This document shows positions 54,195-61,853 of a stretch of DNA of 64,000 bases, piece by piece. The DNA is from Mycolicibacterium austroafricanum (GTDB taxonomy: Bacteria > Actinomycetota > Actinomycetes > Mycobacteriales > Mycobacteriaceae): assembly GCF_000612725.1 (NCBI RefSeq), contig NZ_HG964453.1:667379-731378 (forward strand), read 5' to 3'. The notes under the pieces were generated by a model, which saw only the letters and a list, made by a program, of their open reading frames with translations, was not told the origin of the DNA and made no database searches. Made by a program: the position numbers and the translations under genes. Numbering within the stretch: the first letter of the stretch is position 1; every line of letters begins with the position of its first letter.

Positions 54195-54773
54195 GTGCTG
54201 ATCGCTTGGCAGGGCGCCCGCAGGGTGCGGCTCGCCGCCTTCGTGACAGGCATGTGCGCGACGCTGGCGATGATCGTCGTCGGATGCACCAACTTCACCG
54301 ACGGAGACGCCGCCGTGGCCGAGGGTGAGGCGCCGCTGTATCGGGCGTCGGTGTCGGCGTCCATCGAGGAGTCCGCAGCCAGTTCCAGCGCCCGGGAGTC
54401 CGAGCGTCAGACGTCGCTGACCGTGGAGGCCGTGCACACCTCCTGCGAGGCGTTGAGCTCCAGCAGCGCCGAGGCGATCGGCGCGGTCAACGCCTACGTC
54501 GACGCGTTCAACGAGAACGCCGCAGACATCGAGCGGACAGCCGGTCCGGCCGTCGACGCGCTCAACCACAGCGCTGACCTGGTCGCGGGCAGCATCTCCG
54601 ATCCGCTGCCCGCCGAGCTGCGCGACGCGCTCAACAGCTGGGTCGATGCGGCGCGCGCTGTCGCGACGGCGATCGCCGGCAACTACCCGACAGACGAATT
54701 CAACGCCGCGATCTCCCGGCTGAACGACTCGAAGACCACCGCATTGGACCGATGCGACGCGGCATATCGGTGA
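54195..54773 (+). CDS. Predicted lipoprotein (Rv2240c type)
   Basis: This protein of about 192 residues has an N-terminal signal anchor ending in a lipobox-like VVGC (Cys near residue 31). A helical mature part of low complexity follows (ESERQTSLTVEAVHTSCEALSSSSAEAIGAVNAYVDAFNENAADIE). GTG 54,195 is the longest start. It is divergent from aceE in the same place as Rv2240c of M. tuberculosis. No function is known. Confidence 0.78.
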   Translation: MLIAWQGARRVRLAAFVTGMCATLAMIVVGCTNFTDGDAAVAEGEAPLYRASVSASIEESAASSSARESERQTSLTVEAVHTSCEALSSSSAEAIGAVNAYVDAFNENAADIERTAGPAVDALNHSADLVAGSISDPLPAELRDALNSWVDAARAVATAIAGNYPTDEFNAAISRLNDSKTTALDRCDAAYR

Positions 54774-54856
54774 TCGAGGCGCCAGATGGCTTGCTGTCAG
54801 CCCTCGGCGTGCGACGATAGGACTGTCGAACGTGACCGAGCGCACGGTGCGCGAAC

Positions 54857-55306
54857 ATGGCTGAAGGAGGACCGACCGTGGTGTCGGCGGGTGAACCCCC
54901 GAACTACGCCCGAGTGCTGGGCATCCAAAAAGATCAGGTTGTGCAGGAGTTGGGCTGGGACGAGGACACCGACGACGACATCCGAGCCGACATCGAGGAC
55001 GAGAGCGGCGGTGACCTGCTCGACGAAGATGCCGACGAAGTCGTCGACGTGGTGCTGCTGTGGTGGCGCGACGGTGACGGTGACCTCGTCGACACGTTGA
55101 TGGACGCCATCACCCCGCTCGCCGACGACGGTGTCATCTGGGTCGTCACCCCGAAGACCGGCAAACCGGGCCACGTGCAGCCCGCCGAGATCGCGGAGTC
55201 GGCGCCCACGGCGGGGCTGATGCAGACGTCGTCGGCGAACCTGGGCGACTGGATCGCCAGCCGTCTGGTGCAGCCGAAGGCCAAGGCCGTGAGTAAGCAG
55301 CGATGA
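54857..55306 (+). CDS. DUF3052 family protein (Rv2239c type)
   Basis: This 149-residue, strongly acidic protein carries the actinobacterial DUF3052 domain (NYARVLGIQKDQVVQELGWDEDTDDDIRADIE; VVLLWWRDGDGDLVDTLMDA; GVIWVVTPKTGKPGHVQPAEI). It is found next to ahpE across mycobacteria. Function unknown; the fold is predicted cytosolic. Its stop codon is the TGA of a 27-bp repeat that recurs before ahpE. Confidence 0.88.
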   Translation: MAEGGPTVVSAGEPPNYARVLGIQKDQVVQELGWDEDTDDDIRADIEDESGGDLLDEDADEVVDVVLLWWRDGDGDLVDTLMDAITPLADDGVIWVVTPKTGKPGHVQPAEIAESAPTAGLMQTSSANLGDWIASRLVQPKAKAVSKQR

Positions 55307-55358
55307 GCGCTTGCGCGAAGAGCAGAGTGTTGCGATGAGCGCTTGCGCGAAGAGCAGA
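55300..55358. repeat. Two direct copies of a 27-bp motif before ahpE
   Basis: The sequence GCGATGAGCGCTTGCGCGAA plus GAGCAGA occurs at 55,300-55,326 and again at 55,332-55,358, identical over 27 bases and separated by five. The first copy contains the stop codon of the DUF3052 gene. The AGCGCT core and TTGCGCGAA give each copy dyad character. It may be a dispersed mycobacterial intergenic repeat, which cannot be verified here. Confidence 0.85.
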
Positions 55359-55370
55359 CGGCAGCGGTAG

Positions 55371-55835
55371 GTGCTGTCCGTCGGCGAGCCGGCACCGGAT
55401 TTCACGCTCAAGGACCAGAACAACCAGCCGGTGACGCTGAGCGGCTTCCGCGGCGCGAAGAACGTGTTGCTGGTCTTCTTCCCGTTGGCGTTCACCGGCA
55501 TCTGCCAGCGTGAGCTCGACGAGATCCGGGACCGTCTGGGCGATTTCGTGAACGAGGAGACGGCGACGCTGGCGATCTCGGTCGGCCCGTCACCGACGCA
55601 CAAGGTGTGGGCCACCGAGCGCGGCTACACGTTCCCGGTGCTGTCGGACTTCTGGCCGCACGGTGAGATCGCCCGGGCCTACGGCGTGTTCAACGACGCT
55701 TCCGGGTTCGCCAACCGGGGCACCTTCGTCGTCGACCGATCGGGGATCGTCGCGTTCGCCGAGTGCAAGCAGCCCGGTGAGGCCCGCGATCAGGCGGTCT
55801 GGGGGCAGGCGCTCAACACGTTGCGATCCGGCTAG
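55371..55835 (+). CDS. ahpE: One-cysteine peroxiredoxin AhpE
   Basis: This 154-residue peroxiredoxin reduces organic peroxides and peroxynitrite. The peroxidatic Cys45 lies in PLAFTGICQRELDE; there is no resolving cysteine in the usual place, consistent with the AhpE class, which is recycled by mycothiol/mycoredoxin. GTG 55,371 opens LSVGEPAPDFTLKDQNNQPVTLS. Orthologous to Rv2238c by sequence and position. Confidence 0.94.
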   Translation: MLSVGEPAPDFTLKDQNNQPVTLSGFRGAKNVLLVFFPLAFTGICQRELDEIRDRLGDFVNEETATLAISVGPSPTHKVWATERGYTFPVLSDFWPHGEIARAYGVFNDASGFANRGTFVVDRSGIVAFAECKQPGEARDQAVWGQALNTLRSG

Positions 55836-55881
55836 CGGGATTTCCCGTCGGGAGGCAAAGCCGTGTAGCCTGCCCGGGATC

Positions 55882-55956
55882 GGGCGCGTAGCTCAGTGGT
55901 AGAGCTCTGGTTTTACACACCAGCGGTCGGCGGTTCGATACCGTCCGCGCCCACCA
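55882..55956 (+). tRNA. tRNA-Val (anticodon UAC)
   Basis: A complete cloverleaf: acceptor GGGCGCG pairs with CGCGCCC; the anticodon stem CTGGT/ACCAG encloses loop TTTACAC with anticodon TAC (valine, GUA codons); the T-arm is GGCGG-TTCGATA-CCGTC. Discriminator A and an encoded CCA (55,954-55,956) complete the gene. The 3' end borders foreign sequence and probably served as the attachment site of the integrated element that follows. Confidence 0.96.
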
Positions 55957-56015
55957 TCAAAATTCCTGTTCAGAGACTTACGGCCAAGATTTTCTCTCAA
56001 TTTCAAACCCCCGTT

Positions 56016-56037
56016 GTGCCAAGAGTGTGCCAAGAGA
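56016..56037 (+). repeat. Tandem 11-bp repeats close to the tRNA, candidate integrase arm sites
   Basis: GTGCCAAGAGT (56,016-56,026) is followed directly by GTGCCAAGAGA (56,027-56,037), with a partial match GGCCAAGAT at 55,982. Short direct repeats beside a tRNA attachment site are the usual form of integrase arm-type binding sites. The assignment is by position and form only. Confidence 0.45.
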
Positions 56038-56045
56038 TTTGAACA

Positions 56046-56072
56046 GGCGCCGGGGGCGCCGGGGGCGCCGGC
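56046..56072. repeat. Three tandem 9-bp GGCGCCGGG units
   Basis: GGCGCCGGG occurs twice and GGCGCCGGC once in immediate succession, each containing the palindrome GGCGCC. The run lies between the tRNA and the first island gene. It may be a simple replication-slippage repeat; no function is proposed. Confidence 0.7.
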
Positions 56073-56161
56073 CCCGAGGAGGGGTGGCGGAACCGTTTTA
56101 AGACTGCGCGAGTAGGGATTCATTGTTCGGTTAAGTCGACCCTGTGTGAGATGCTGCCGCG

Positions 56162-57019
56162 GTGGGGGTGGAGGAGACGAAGGCTGTCAAGGATCAGGCG
56201 GTCGCCTTCAACTTCGCGCTGACGGCGCTGGCTGTTCTGACCGCGGCGGCCACCTTTGCGGTCAGCCTCGTTCCGCCGGGCAATTGGCTCGTCGCGATCC
56301 GCATTCTGGCCGGCTGCCTCGCGGTGGCGACCGCTGTTGTCGGTTTCTTCAAGTTCCGCAACGAGCGCGCGTTCAAGCGCCAACAGGAGGAGGAGCGGGT
56401 CTCGCTCGACCAAGCCCTTAAGGCAGAGTCTCGTCGCACTTCATTGCTTATCAACGGGGCCATGCTCGGCACTGCCGACAAGCTGCGCCGGCTCTCCGTG
56501 TTAGATCAGGCGACCAAGGATGGGGAGATCAGCGGGTTTCGCACGTCAATCGTCAGCAAGGTCTGCGATCTCGTCCAGAGCGAAGCGCCGAGGGCTGCCT
56601 ACTTTCGGGTGCAAGACCTAGGTGCTCAATCCAGGGTGATGCAGTCGGGCACCTACAGTGACTCCCGAAATCGCGAAGACTCCTTCACCAGCGAGTTCGT
56701 CGAGGGCCACGGCAGTGATCAGGGGGTATGGGACCTGATAGATAGTGGCGATGTCGAGTGGAGGAATGACACGAACGCCGCGGTTCCCGCCTCATGGGAC
56801 GTCTCTAGGAATCGGCAGTACAGGTCATTTGTGTCGGTCGCTGTTCGCGCGGACAGGCTCGCTTTCGGGATGCTGACAGCCAACACGCTCGAGGCTGACG
56901 GTTTCTCGCACTCGGACGTCGCTTCCATCAAGGTTCTGGCACACCTGCTTGCCGCCGCCGAAGCGACGACGATGACGCCCGCCCGCATCGCCAAGGCCTC
57001 CCAGCAGCGAGGGAACTAG
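56162..57019 (+). CDS. Membrane protein with coiled coil and GAF-like domain (island cargo)
   Basis: This 285-residue protein has two hydrophobic helices near residues 14-36 and 44-64, then a charged coiled-coil segment (about 65-95, RNERAFKRQQEEERVSLDQALKAESRR). A C-terminal alpha/beta domain of GAF type follows (about 110-275: GFRTSIVSKVCDLVQSEAPRAAYFRVQ ... YRSFVSVAVRADRLAFGMLTANTLEADGFSHSDVASIKVLAHLLAAA). It looks like a membrane-anchored sensor or effector without an obvious output enzyme. I do not recognise a named family. Start GTG 56,162 is the longest. Confidence 0.6.
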   Translation: MGVEETKAVKDQAVAFNFALTALAVLTAAATFAVSLVPPGNWLVAIRILAGCLAVATAVVGFFKFRNERAFKRQQEEERVSLDQALKAESRRTSLLINGAMLGTADKLRRLSVLDQATKDGEISGFRTSIVSKVCDLVQSEAPRAAYFRVQDLGAQSRVMQSGTYSDSRNREDSFTSEFVEGHGSDQGVWDLIDSGDVEWRNDTNAAVPASWDVSRNRQYRSFVSVAVRADRLAFGMLTANTLEADGFSHSDVASIKVLAHLLAAAEATTMTPARIAKASQQRGN

Positions 57020-57084
57020 AATGTGCCTAACGGGTTTTGTCAGGGAGCGCAGTTATGCTGGCGTCGTCCGAAAAGGGGTGAGTG

Positions 57085-57237
57085 ATGGCGAAGACTGTGG
57101 AGTTCCACGACGCCGATATGCGTCGCGCCTGGGCGGAAGCCGATGCCGCCGAGCGTGACGCCGAGCAGAATCCCGAGCGCATCGCAGAACGCCGTCGCCG
57201 CTTGATTAAGTGGGTTGAGGCACGCGCGAGCGCGTAG
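57085..57237 (+). CDS. Small charged protein, 50 residues
   Basis: A short reading frame opens MAKTVEFHDADMRRAWAEAD and ends WVEARASA. It is preceded by AAAAGGGGTGAGTG, a good ribosome site. It is predicted wholly helical with alternating acidic and basic residues. It lies between the membrane-GAF gene and the integrase in the same direction as the former. A TGTTGG-G-CCAACA palindrome (57,254-57,266) follows its stop. No family recognised; coding potential is supported by the ribosome site and frame composition only. Confidence 0.5.
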   Translation: MAKTVEFHDADMRRAWAEADAAERDAEQNPERIAERRRRLIKWVEARASA

Positions 57238-57402
57238 CGTGCCGGCCCGAGCTTGTTGGGCCAACATCACAAATCCTCAATTGAACTAGGTGATTTGATC
57301 GCAGGACCGCGTCCGGCGTGACTGCGCCAAGGCGGCTATTGCAGCGTATCGCGGTGTTGAAACGGCTCCTTGCGCTGATCGCTCGGCGCCCTGGCGCGAG
57401 AA

Positions 57403-58779
57403 TTAGTGGCCCCGAAGCAGTGTGTCGCCTGCCGCCGCAAGTGCGCCGTCATATACGTGCCCGTATACCCGAAGCGTAATCGCTGGGTCATGGCCGAGCC
57501 ATTTTGCAGTAGCCGAGGGTGTTGTTCCGCGATCGAGCAGCATGGTGGCTGCAGTATGTCGAACGTCGTGTAACCGAATTAAAGGCACACCAGCGTCTTT
57601 CGCGTGCCGCATGAATTCGCCTGAATACGTCTCCGGTCGGATAGGGAGGCCAATCACGTTGACGGCGACCAACCCGGTGTCGGGATACTCCGAGCCGATG
57701 GCGAGGCGTTCTTCAGACTGGCGGAGCCTAAAGACGCGCAGTGCGGCGAGCACTTCGGCGGGCATCGGTAGTGCCCTGCGAGACCGCTTGGACTTCGGGT
57801 CTCCGGTGATAGTGCCTTGGCCTTCTGCTACAACACGACCCTGAGCGATGGTGACCGTTCCGCCATCGAGGTCAACATCGGACCAACGTAGTCCTAGAAC
57901 TTCCGACCGGCGAAGCCCTGCCAGGGTCAGCAGCCAACATGCGGCGAGCCGATCGCCGCGCACATGTTCGCGAAACCGAACCGCTTGTTCTGCTGTCCAA
58001 GTGGCCATTTCGTGATGCTCCACCGCGGGCCTCTTCACTAAACGCGCTACGTTTCGGGCTACAAGGCCCTCCCTCATAGCGTCGTCGAGGGCCGACGACA
58101 GCACCACGAGCATTGTCACGACAGTCCGGGAACTAACGTTGCCTGGAATCTTGGACTGCACGGGATCGCTGTCCCGAACGGCAACATATCGGCCGCGGCT
58201 AGGCCGTATCACCTCGCCCGAGGCGACCAGCCGATCTAAGGCCTTGACGCCAGGATTGCCGAGTTCGTCGCGAACATCCGCGTATTGGGCACCGCCGGAT
58301 CTTGACCGCAAGTACGCTAATACCTCAGCAGCGCGCCGTCCGCGCCTCTCACGCTGGGAAATCGGCGTGCCATTAAGCCGCAGTGTTACCAGGGCGTCGA
58401 TGTCGGACGTTCGTAGTTGTTGCAAACCCAAGCCGCCAAGATTGTCGATAACGGGCTTCAACGAATGTCGGTACCCTGCAAGGGTATTAACCCTGACGTC
58501 GCGTCTTCCGTCGAGCCACCTCCCCAAATACTCGGCGACGGTGGTGAGGTCTCTTTTTACGAACGTCCCCGCTGCAACCTCCGTCGAGATTTTTCGGTAC
58601 TCACGGCGGGCTTCCGCAAACGTGGAGAAAGTGAACCGCTGTCTGTCGCGGGTGCCGTCAGCGTGGGTCCCGACGTCCACTTGGAATGTGTAGCTCACTG
58701 CGCCGTTCTTGGCGTTGCGCCGCATAATTGGCTCTGTGCGGCGGGTGCGTTTAGGGGGTGGTTTATCGGTCGTCGTCAT
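57403..58779 (-). CDS. Tyrosine-family site-specific integrase
   Basis: This protein of about 458 residues is a phage/ICE-type tyrosine recombinase. It has an Arm/AP2-like N-terminus (SYTFQVDVGTHADGTRDRQRFTFSTFAEARREYR), a core-binding domain interrupted by an extra insert (about residues 140-200), and the catalytic domain. Catalytic residues are visible: Arg in LAGLRRSEVLGLRW, Lys in GDPKSKRSRR, HxxR in LHDVRHTAA, His in WLGHDPAI, and Tyr in RVYGHVY. Start ATG 58,779 has AGGAG seven bases upstream; an upstream start is possible. It likely recombines at tRNA-Val 1.4 kb away. Confidence 0.92.
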   Translation of the reverse strand: MTTTDKPPPKRTRRTEPIMRRNAKNGAVSYTFQVDVGTHADGTRDRQRFTFSTFAEARREYRKISTEVAAGTFVKRDLTTVAEYLGRWLDGRRDVRVNTLAGYRHSLKPVIDNLGGLGLQQLRTSDIDALVTLRLNGTPISQRERRGRRAAEVLAYLRSRSGGAQYADVRDELGNPGVKALDRLVASGEVIRPSRGRYVAVRDSDPVQSKIPGNVSSRTVVTMLVVLSSALDDAMREGLVARNVARLVKRPAVEHHEMATWTAEQAVRFREHVRGDRLAACWLLTLAGLRRSEVLGLRWSDVDLDGGTVTIAQGRVVAEGQGTITGDPKSKRSRRALPMPAEVLAALRVFRLRQSEERLAIGSEYPDTGLVAVNVIGLPIRPETYSGEFMRHAKDAGVPLIRLHDVRHTAATMLLDRGTTPSATAKWLGHDPAITLRVYGHVYDGALAAAGDTLLRGH

Positions 58780-58911
58780 CCACGCTCCTGCTGGTGTTTG
58801 TACTGTGGTCGCTTGCATGCTGCGTCGGGCCGGCGAAAAGACCTGCCGTCAGGGATAACCCGGCGAATACGATAAGCGTGCACGAAACTGCGTCTCGACT
58901 TCGAGAGTTTC

Positions 58912-59094
58912 TTACGAGGCGATCAGTTGTTGTAGCTCAGAGGTGACGATGTAGACGCGCCCTCCCAATCTGCGTACGGGAAGTTCGCCAGACGCCGCGA
59001 GACGGTACGCCGCAGCTCGACTGATTCCCAGAATCGCCGCCGCGCGTGGTACGGCTAAGAGGAGCGGAAGCTCATCGAATACGTTCGAATCCAT
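58912..59094 (-). CDS. Excisionase-like MerR/HTH_17 DNA-binding protein
   Basis: This 60-residue helix-turn-helix protein (LLAVPRAAAILGISRAAAYRLAASGELPVRRLGGRVYIVTSELQQLI) is of the excisionase type commonly placed before integrases. GGAGGGAGGTG upstream of ATG 59,094 is a very strong ribosome site and overlaps the end of the preceding disrupted gene. It is predicted to direct excision of the element and repress or bend att DNA. Confidence 0.85.
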   Translation of the reverse strand: MDSNVFDELPLLLAVPRAAAILGISRAAAYRLAASGELPVRRLGGRVYIVTSELQQLIAS

Positions 59095-59099
59095 TTGAT

Positions 59100-59607
59100 T
59101 CACCTCCCTCCGCGAACCGTCGATCTGTCGCTGGGCTGGAACTGCTTTTGCGGGCTGCATCGTGGACAGAACTCGGCTGCTTCTGTGCCGTCCGACTTTG
59201 TGACTGTGATCGTGCGCGACGAGGGGTCTTCGCACTCGCCGCACCACGGGGTCTTTTGTCGTACGGAAAAGGGCGGTGGGGTAGGCAGTTCAGATAGGCG
59301 CCGCTTGAGAACGGCAGCGGGATTACGGACTCCCTCGGGCCGGGATGAAAGGTGGGCCACCAAGGTTTGCGATGTCCAGCCCGCCGCAAAAGCCTCTTCG
59401 ATTGCCGGTGACAGTCTTCTCGCTTCGCTGCTGCTAATTCGCCACGGCGTGGGAAGAGATTCCAGTACGGAGGCCGATGATGGTTCGGATGGTGGTTCTC
59501 TTGAAGGGTTCAAGGGGTCCGTGAATTGGACCTCCGGCGGTCCGGGAGGTGAACCTTCCCGGTCCGGAGATTGGACGGGTCCGGTCGCGTTGGCGTGAGG
59601 GGGACCC
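59100..59607 (-). pseudogene. C-terminal fragment of helix-turn-helix protein interrupted by IS3 element
   Basis: An open frame runs from the IS3 edge to the TGA at 59,100. It encodes a proline-rich linker followed by PTPWRISSSEARRLSPAIEEAFAAGW, NPAAVLKRRLSELPTPPP and a CxxC...CxxC zinc knuckle (CGECE ... CPRC). This is the usual C-terminal half of actinobacterial mobile-element helix-turn-helix proteins whose N-terminal half begins MSWKALNWA. That N-terminal half is found beyond the insertion at 60,841-61,161. A TTG at 59,513 could start a residual product of 137 residues. The fragment ends five bases before the excisionase start. Confidence 0.7.
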
Positions 59608-60829
59608 GTTTGGTGGTCCAGTCGTTATGCGACTTTCGGTTGATGGGTCGTGGCCCACTGTAGGGCAAACTCGGCCGGGGTGAGGTCGCCGTGGGCGGTG
59701 TGGGGCCGATTGGCGTTGTAGTCACGACGCCAGTCCTCGATGATCACCCTGGCCTCCAGCAGGGAGTCGAACCGCCACGAGTTGAGCAGTTCATCACGAA
59801 GCCGGCCGTTGAACGACTCGATGAAAGCGTTCTGCCAGGGCGAGCCGGGATCGATGAAAAGCGAACCAGCACTGTTGAATCGGCACCAATCGGCCACGGC
59901 GTGCGCGACGAACTCCGGGCCGTTGTCGAAGCGCACGTAGCGCGGTGCACCGTGTACCAGGGCGAGGCGATCCAGCACGGTGACCACGCCGTCGGCGTCG
60001 ATGCTGCGGTCGACCTCGATCGCCAGGGCTTCGCGGGTGAACTCGTCGATGACGTTGAGCAACTTCAGGGTGCGGCCATCGGCGGTGGTGTCGAACTGAA
60101 AGTCCATCGCCCAGATGACATTCGGACGAATCGGCGACATCGCGCCCACGGCCACGCCGACGCCGGTCAGCCGCTTCTTGCGGCGTCGCTGCGGCACCCG
60201 CAGACCCTCCTCGCGCCACAGCCGGCGGATCCGCTTGTTGTTGACCTGCCAACCGGCGCGGCGGGCCATCTTGGCAGCGCGGCGCCACCCCCACCGCGGC
60301 CTGTCGGTGGAGAACCGGCGCAGCCACGCCCGCAGCTCGGTCTCCTCGGTGCTGATCGACGGCGGGGCCAGGCGCATCGTGGAGCGGTGCAGACCGACCA
60401 CGGTGCAAGCTCGGCGCTCAGAGACCCCGAACCGCTCACGCAGCATCTCTGCTGCGCGGCGCTTGCGGTTCGGGGTCAGAAGTTTCCCGCCGAAATCTCC
60501 TTGAGCATGTCGATGTCGAGGGCCTGATTGGCGACCAGTTTCTTGAGCCGGGCGTTCTCGGCCTCGAGCTCCTTGAGCCGCTTGGCGTCGTTGGCCTTCA
60601 TGCCGCCGTACTGGGCCAGCCAGCGATGCCACGTCGATTCTGCGATCTCCAGATGCCGGCACACCTCGGCCAGCTCCTGGCCGGTCGCCAGCAGCTTGTT
60701 GCCTTCGGCGAGCTTGCGGATGATCTGATCCGGGGTATGCCGCCGGCGCTTGTTCGATGCCATGTCGTCGTCGATTCTTCCTGCCCAAACACTCGGGCAA
60801 CAGAGTCCCACAACGACTGGACCACTACA
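59608..60829 (-). mobile_element. IS3-family insertion sequence
   Basis: About 1.22 kb is bounded by imperfect inverted repeats: GTGGTCCAGTCGTT at the left (from 59,612) and its complement AACGACTGGACCAC at the right (to 60,825). It carries orfA and orfB in the IS3 arrangement with a -1 frameshift. No convincing target duplication was seen, so the exact ends are uncertain by a few bases. It splits a helix-turn-helix gene of the integrated element. Confidence 0.85.
59625..60763 (-). CDS. IS3-family transposase OrfAB (programmed -1 frameshift)
   Basis: OrfA (60,476-60,763, 95 residues) has a helix-turn-helix (HTPDQIIRKLAEGNKLLATGQELAEVCRHLEIAESTWHRW) and a leucine-zipper-like segment (LKELEAENARLKKLV). 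OrfB in the -1 frame is the DDE integrase domain: Asp in IWAMDFQFD, Asp in RFDNGPEF, Glu in FIESFNGRLRDELLN. The slippery heptamer GGGAAAC (minus strand, 60,488-60,482) falls in the last codons of OrfA, in the correct phase. Slippage joins ...GNAG-type codons to LLTPNRKRRAAEML, giving a fusion of about 379 residues. Both frames are intact, so the element may be active. Confidence 0.88.
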
Positions 60830-60840
60830 CGGGGCTCACC

Positions 60841-61161
60841 TCAGGCGGACTGTGGGAGTCCGACATCAAGACTGGGCCGCGAGTGCGTCGCATCCGGAAG
60901 ATTGAGATTGTAATGACTTGGGCGTCTGGCTCCGGATTTGTGGTACTGGGCAACTCGTACAACGAGCCCGGCCTCTTCCAGCTTGCTGAGCGCCTTTAGG
61001 ACCGTGCTTCGCGCAGCACGAGATTCCGACACGAGGGTACCGAGGGACGGGTAGCAGGAGAGGCTCTCGTCTGCGCGGTTCGCTAGCAGCACGAGGATAA
61101 GACGCTCGATCGGAGTCGAGACCTCGATACTTATTGCCCAGTTGAGTGCTTTCCAACTCAT
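60841..61161 (-). pseudogene. N-terminal fragment of helix-turn-helix protein split by the IS3 element
   Basis: This 106-residue frame begins MSWKALNWAISIEVSTPIERL. It contains a winged helix-turn-helix (YPSLGTLVSESRAARSTVLKALSKLEEAGLVVRV) and ends YNLNLPDATHSRPSLDVGLPQSA. In related mobile-element proteins this domain continues into a proline-rich linker and the C-terminal zinc domain now at 59,100-59,607. In the +1 frame the DNA before the IS remains open (DSHSPPEVSP), so a small frameshift as well as the insertion separates the halves. Start ATG 61,161 has a GGGGGCG site. The truncated product may still bind DNA. Confidence 0.7.
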
Positions 61162-61853
61162 CTATCGCCCCCACTTACCAACGTCATTGCGTCGATCATT
61201 CACTTCCAAACTCTCTCGAACGGCCCAAGGCGACCGCCCGGACGGACGTCGTGCAAGTTCACTCCGGCTGTCACGAGCTGTAGCAATCTCGGGTTAACCG
61301 GAACGTAGTTGAACAGATGAAACGGCGTCCACCACCTTGGGCAACTTCATTCATATTTCGACGCTTGTCCTCATCCTGCCCGGACACGGGGCGAATCCGG
61401 AACGGCGCGGGGCGCTTCGCCCCCACCGGCCAGTCGTCTGCGCAAGGGGGCATCAGATTCATCTGCCCAAGGACCGCAGACATGCGTCCTCTGTGTTTTA
61501 CCCATGCGAGCCGGACAACCCGAAAATAACTCTGCAGCAGCAGGGTTGATCACTAGTTGAGCGCTAGTTGACTATTAGTTGGACTTGTTGTGCACTGCTG
61601 AAGCATTCGTTAGTCCACGAACGCATGCTTCTCCGACCCTCGGCTGGGCCGACCAGTGCTGTTGTTAGGTAATACCTTTGGACTAGTGGTCAACCACCGC
61701 GCTGTACCGGTAGCCTGGGGGTGTGTACCGCACCACGTCGGCTGCAGACTTCTGGCGATGGCCAGCTGAGTCCCGTCGAACGCGCGCGCCTCGTCGTTGT
61801 GGCGACGGCGACAATGGGTCCGGGAGGCTTCTCCGAAGTCACGGAGGCATGTT
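61162..61853. other. 692-bp region without a convincing gene; repeat-rich control segment
   Basis: No reading frame here has a family match, good start or coding bias. The segment holds three TAGTTG repeats with exact 11-bp spacing (61,554, 61,565, 61,576; the first two extend to CTAGTTGA), the palindrome AGGTA-A-TACCT (61,667-61,677) and GTGGT-CA-ACCAC (61,686-61,697). It is AT-richer than the surroundings. It lies between divergent genes (helix-turn-helix fragment on minus, unknown gene on plus) and is best read as a two-way control region, possibly with an origin-like or operator function. Confidence 0.5.

Noticed and set aside
55893..56123. 76-residue minus-strand frame with GAPGAPGA run
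   Set aside because: It runs through the tRNA-Val gene and derives its repeat from the 9-bp GGCGCCGGG units; not credible as a protein.
59075..59088. LexA-like palindrome TCGAATACGTTCGA in the excisionase gene
   Set aside because: The spacing between half-sites is two rather than four, and it lies inside coding sequence downstream of the start; not a match to the mycobacterial SOS box.
59510..59725. 71-residue frame crossing the left IS3 end
   Set aside because: It spans the junction between the IS and the disrupted gene in a frame other than either; an artefact of the insertion.
61271..61549. Several 60-70-residue open frames on both strands
   Set aside because: They overlap each other, lack ribosome sites and family resemblance, and lie in a repeat-rich non-coding segment.
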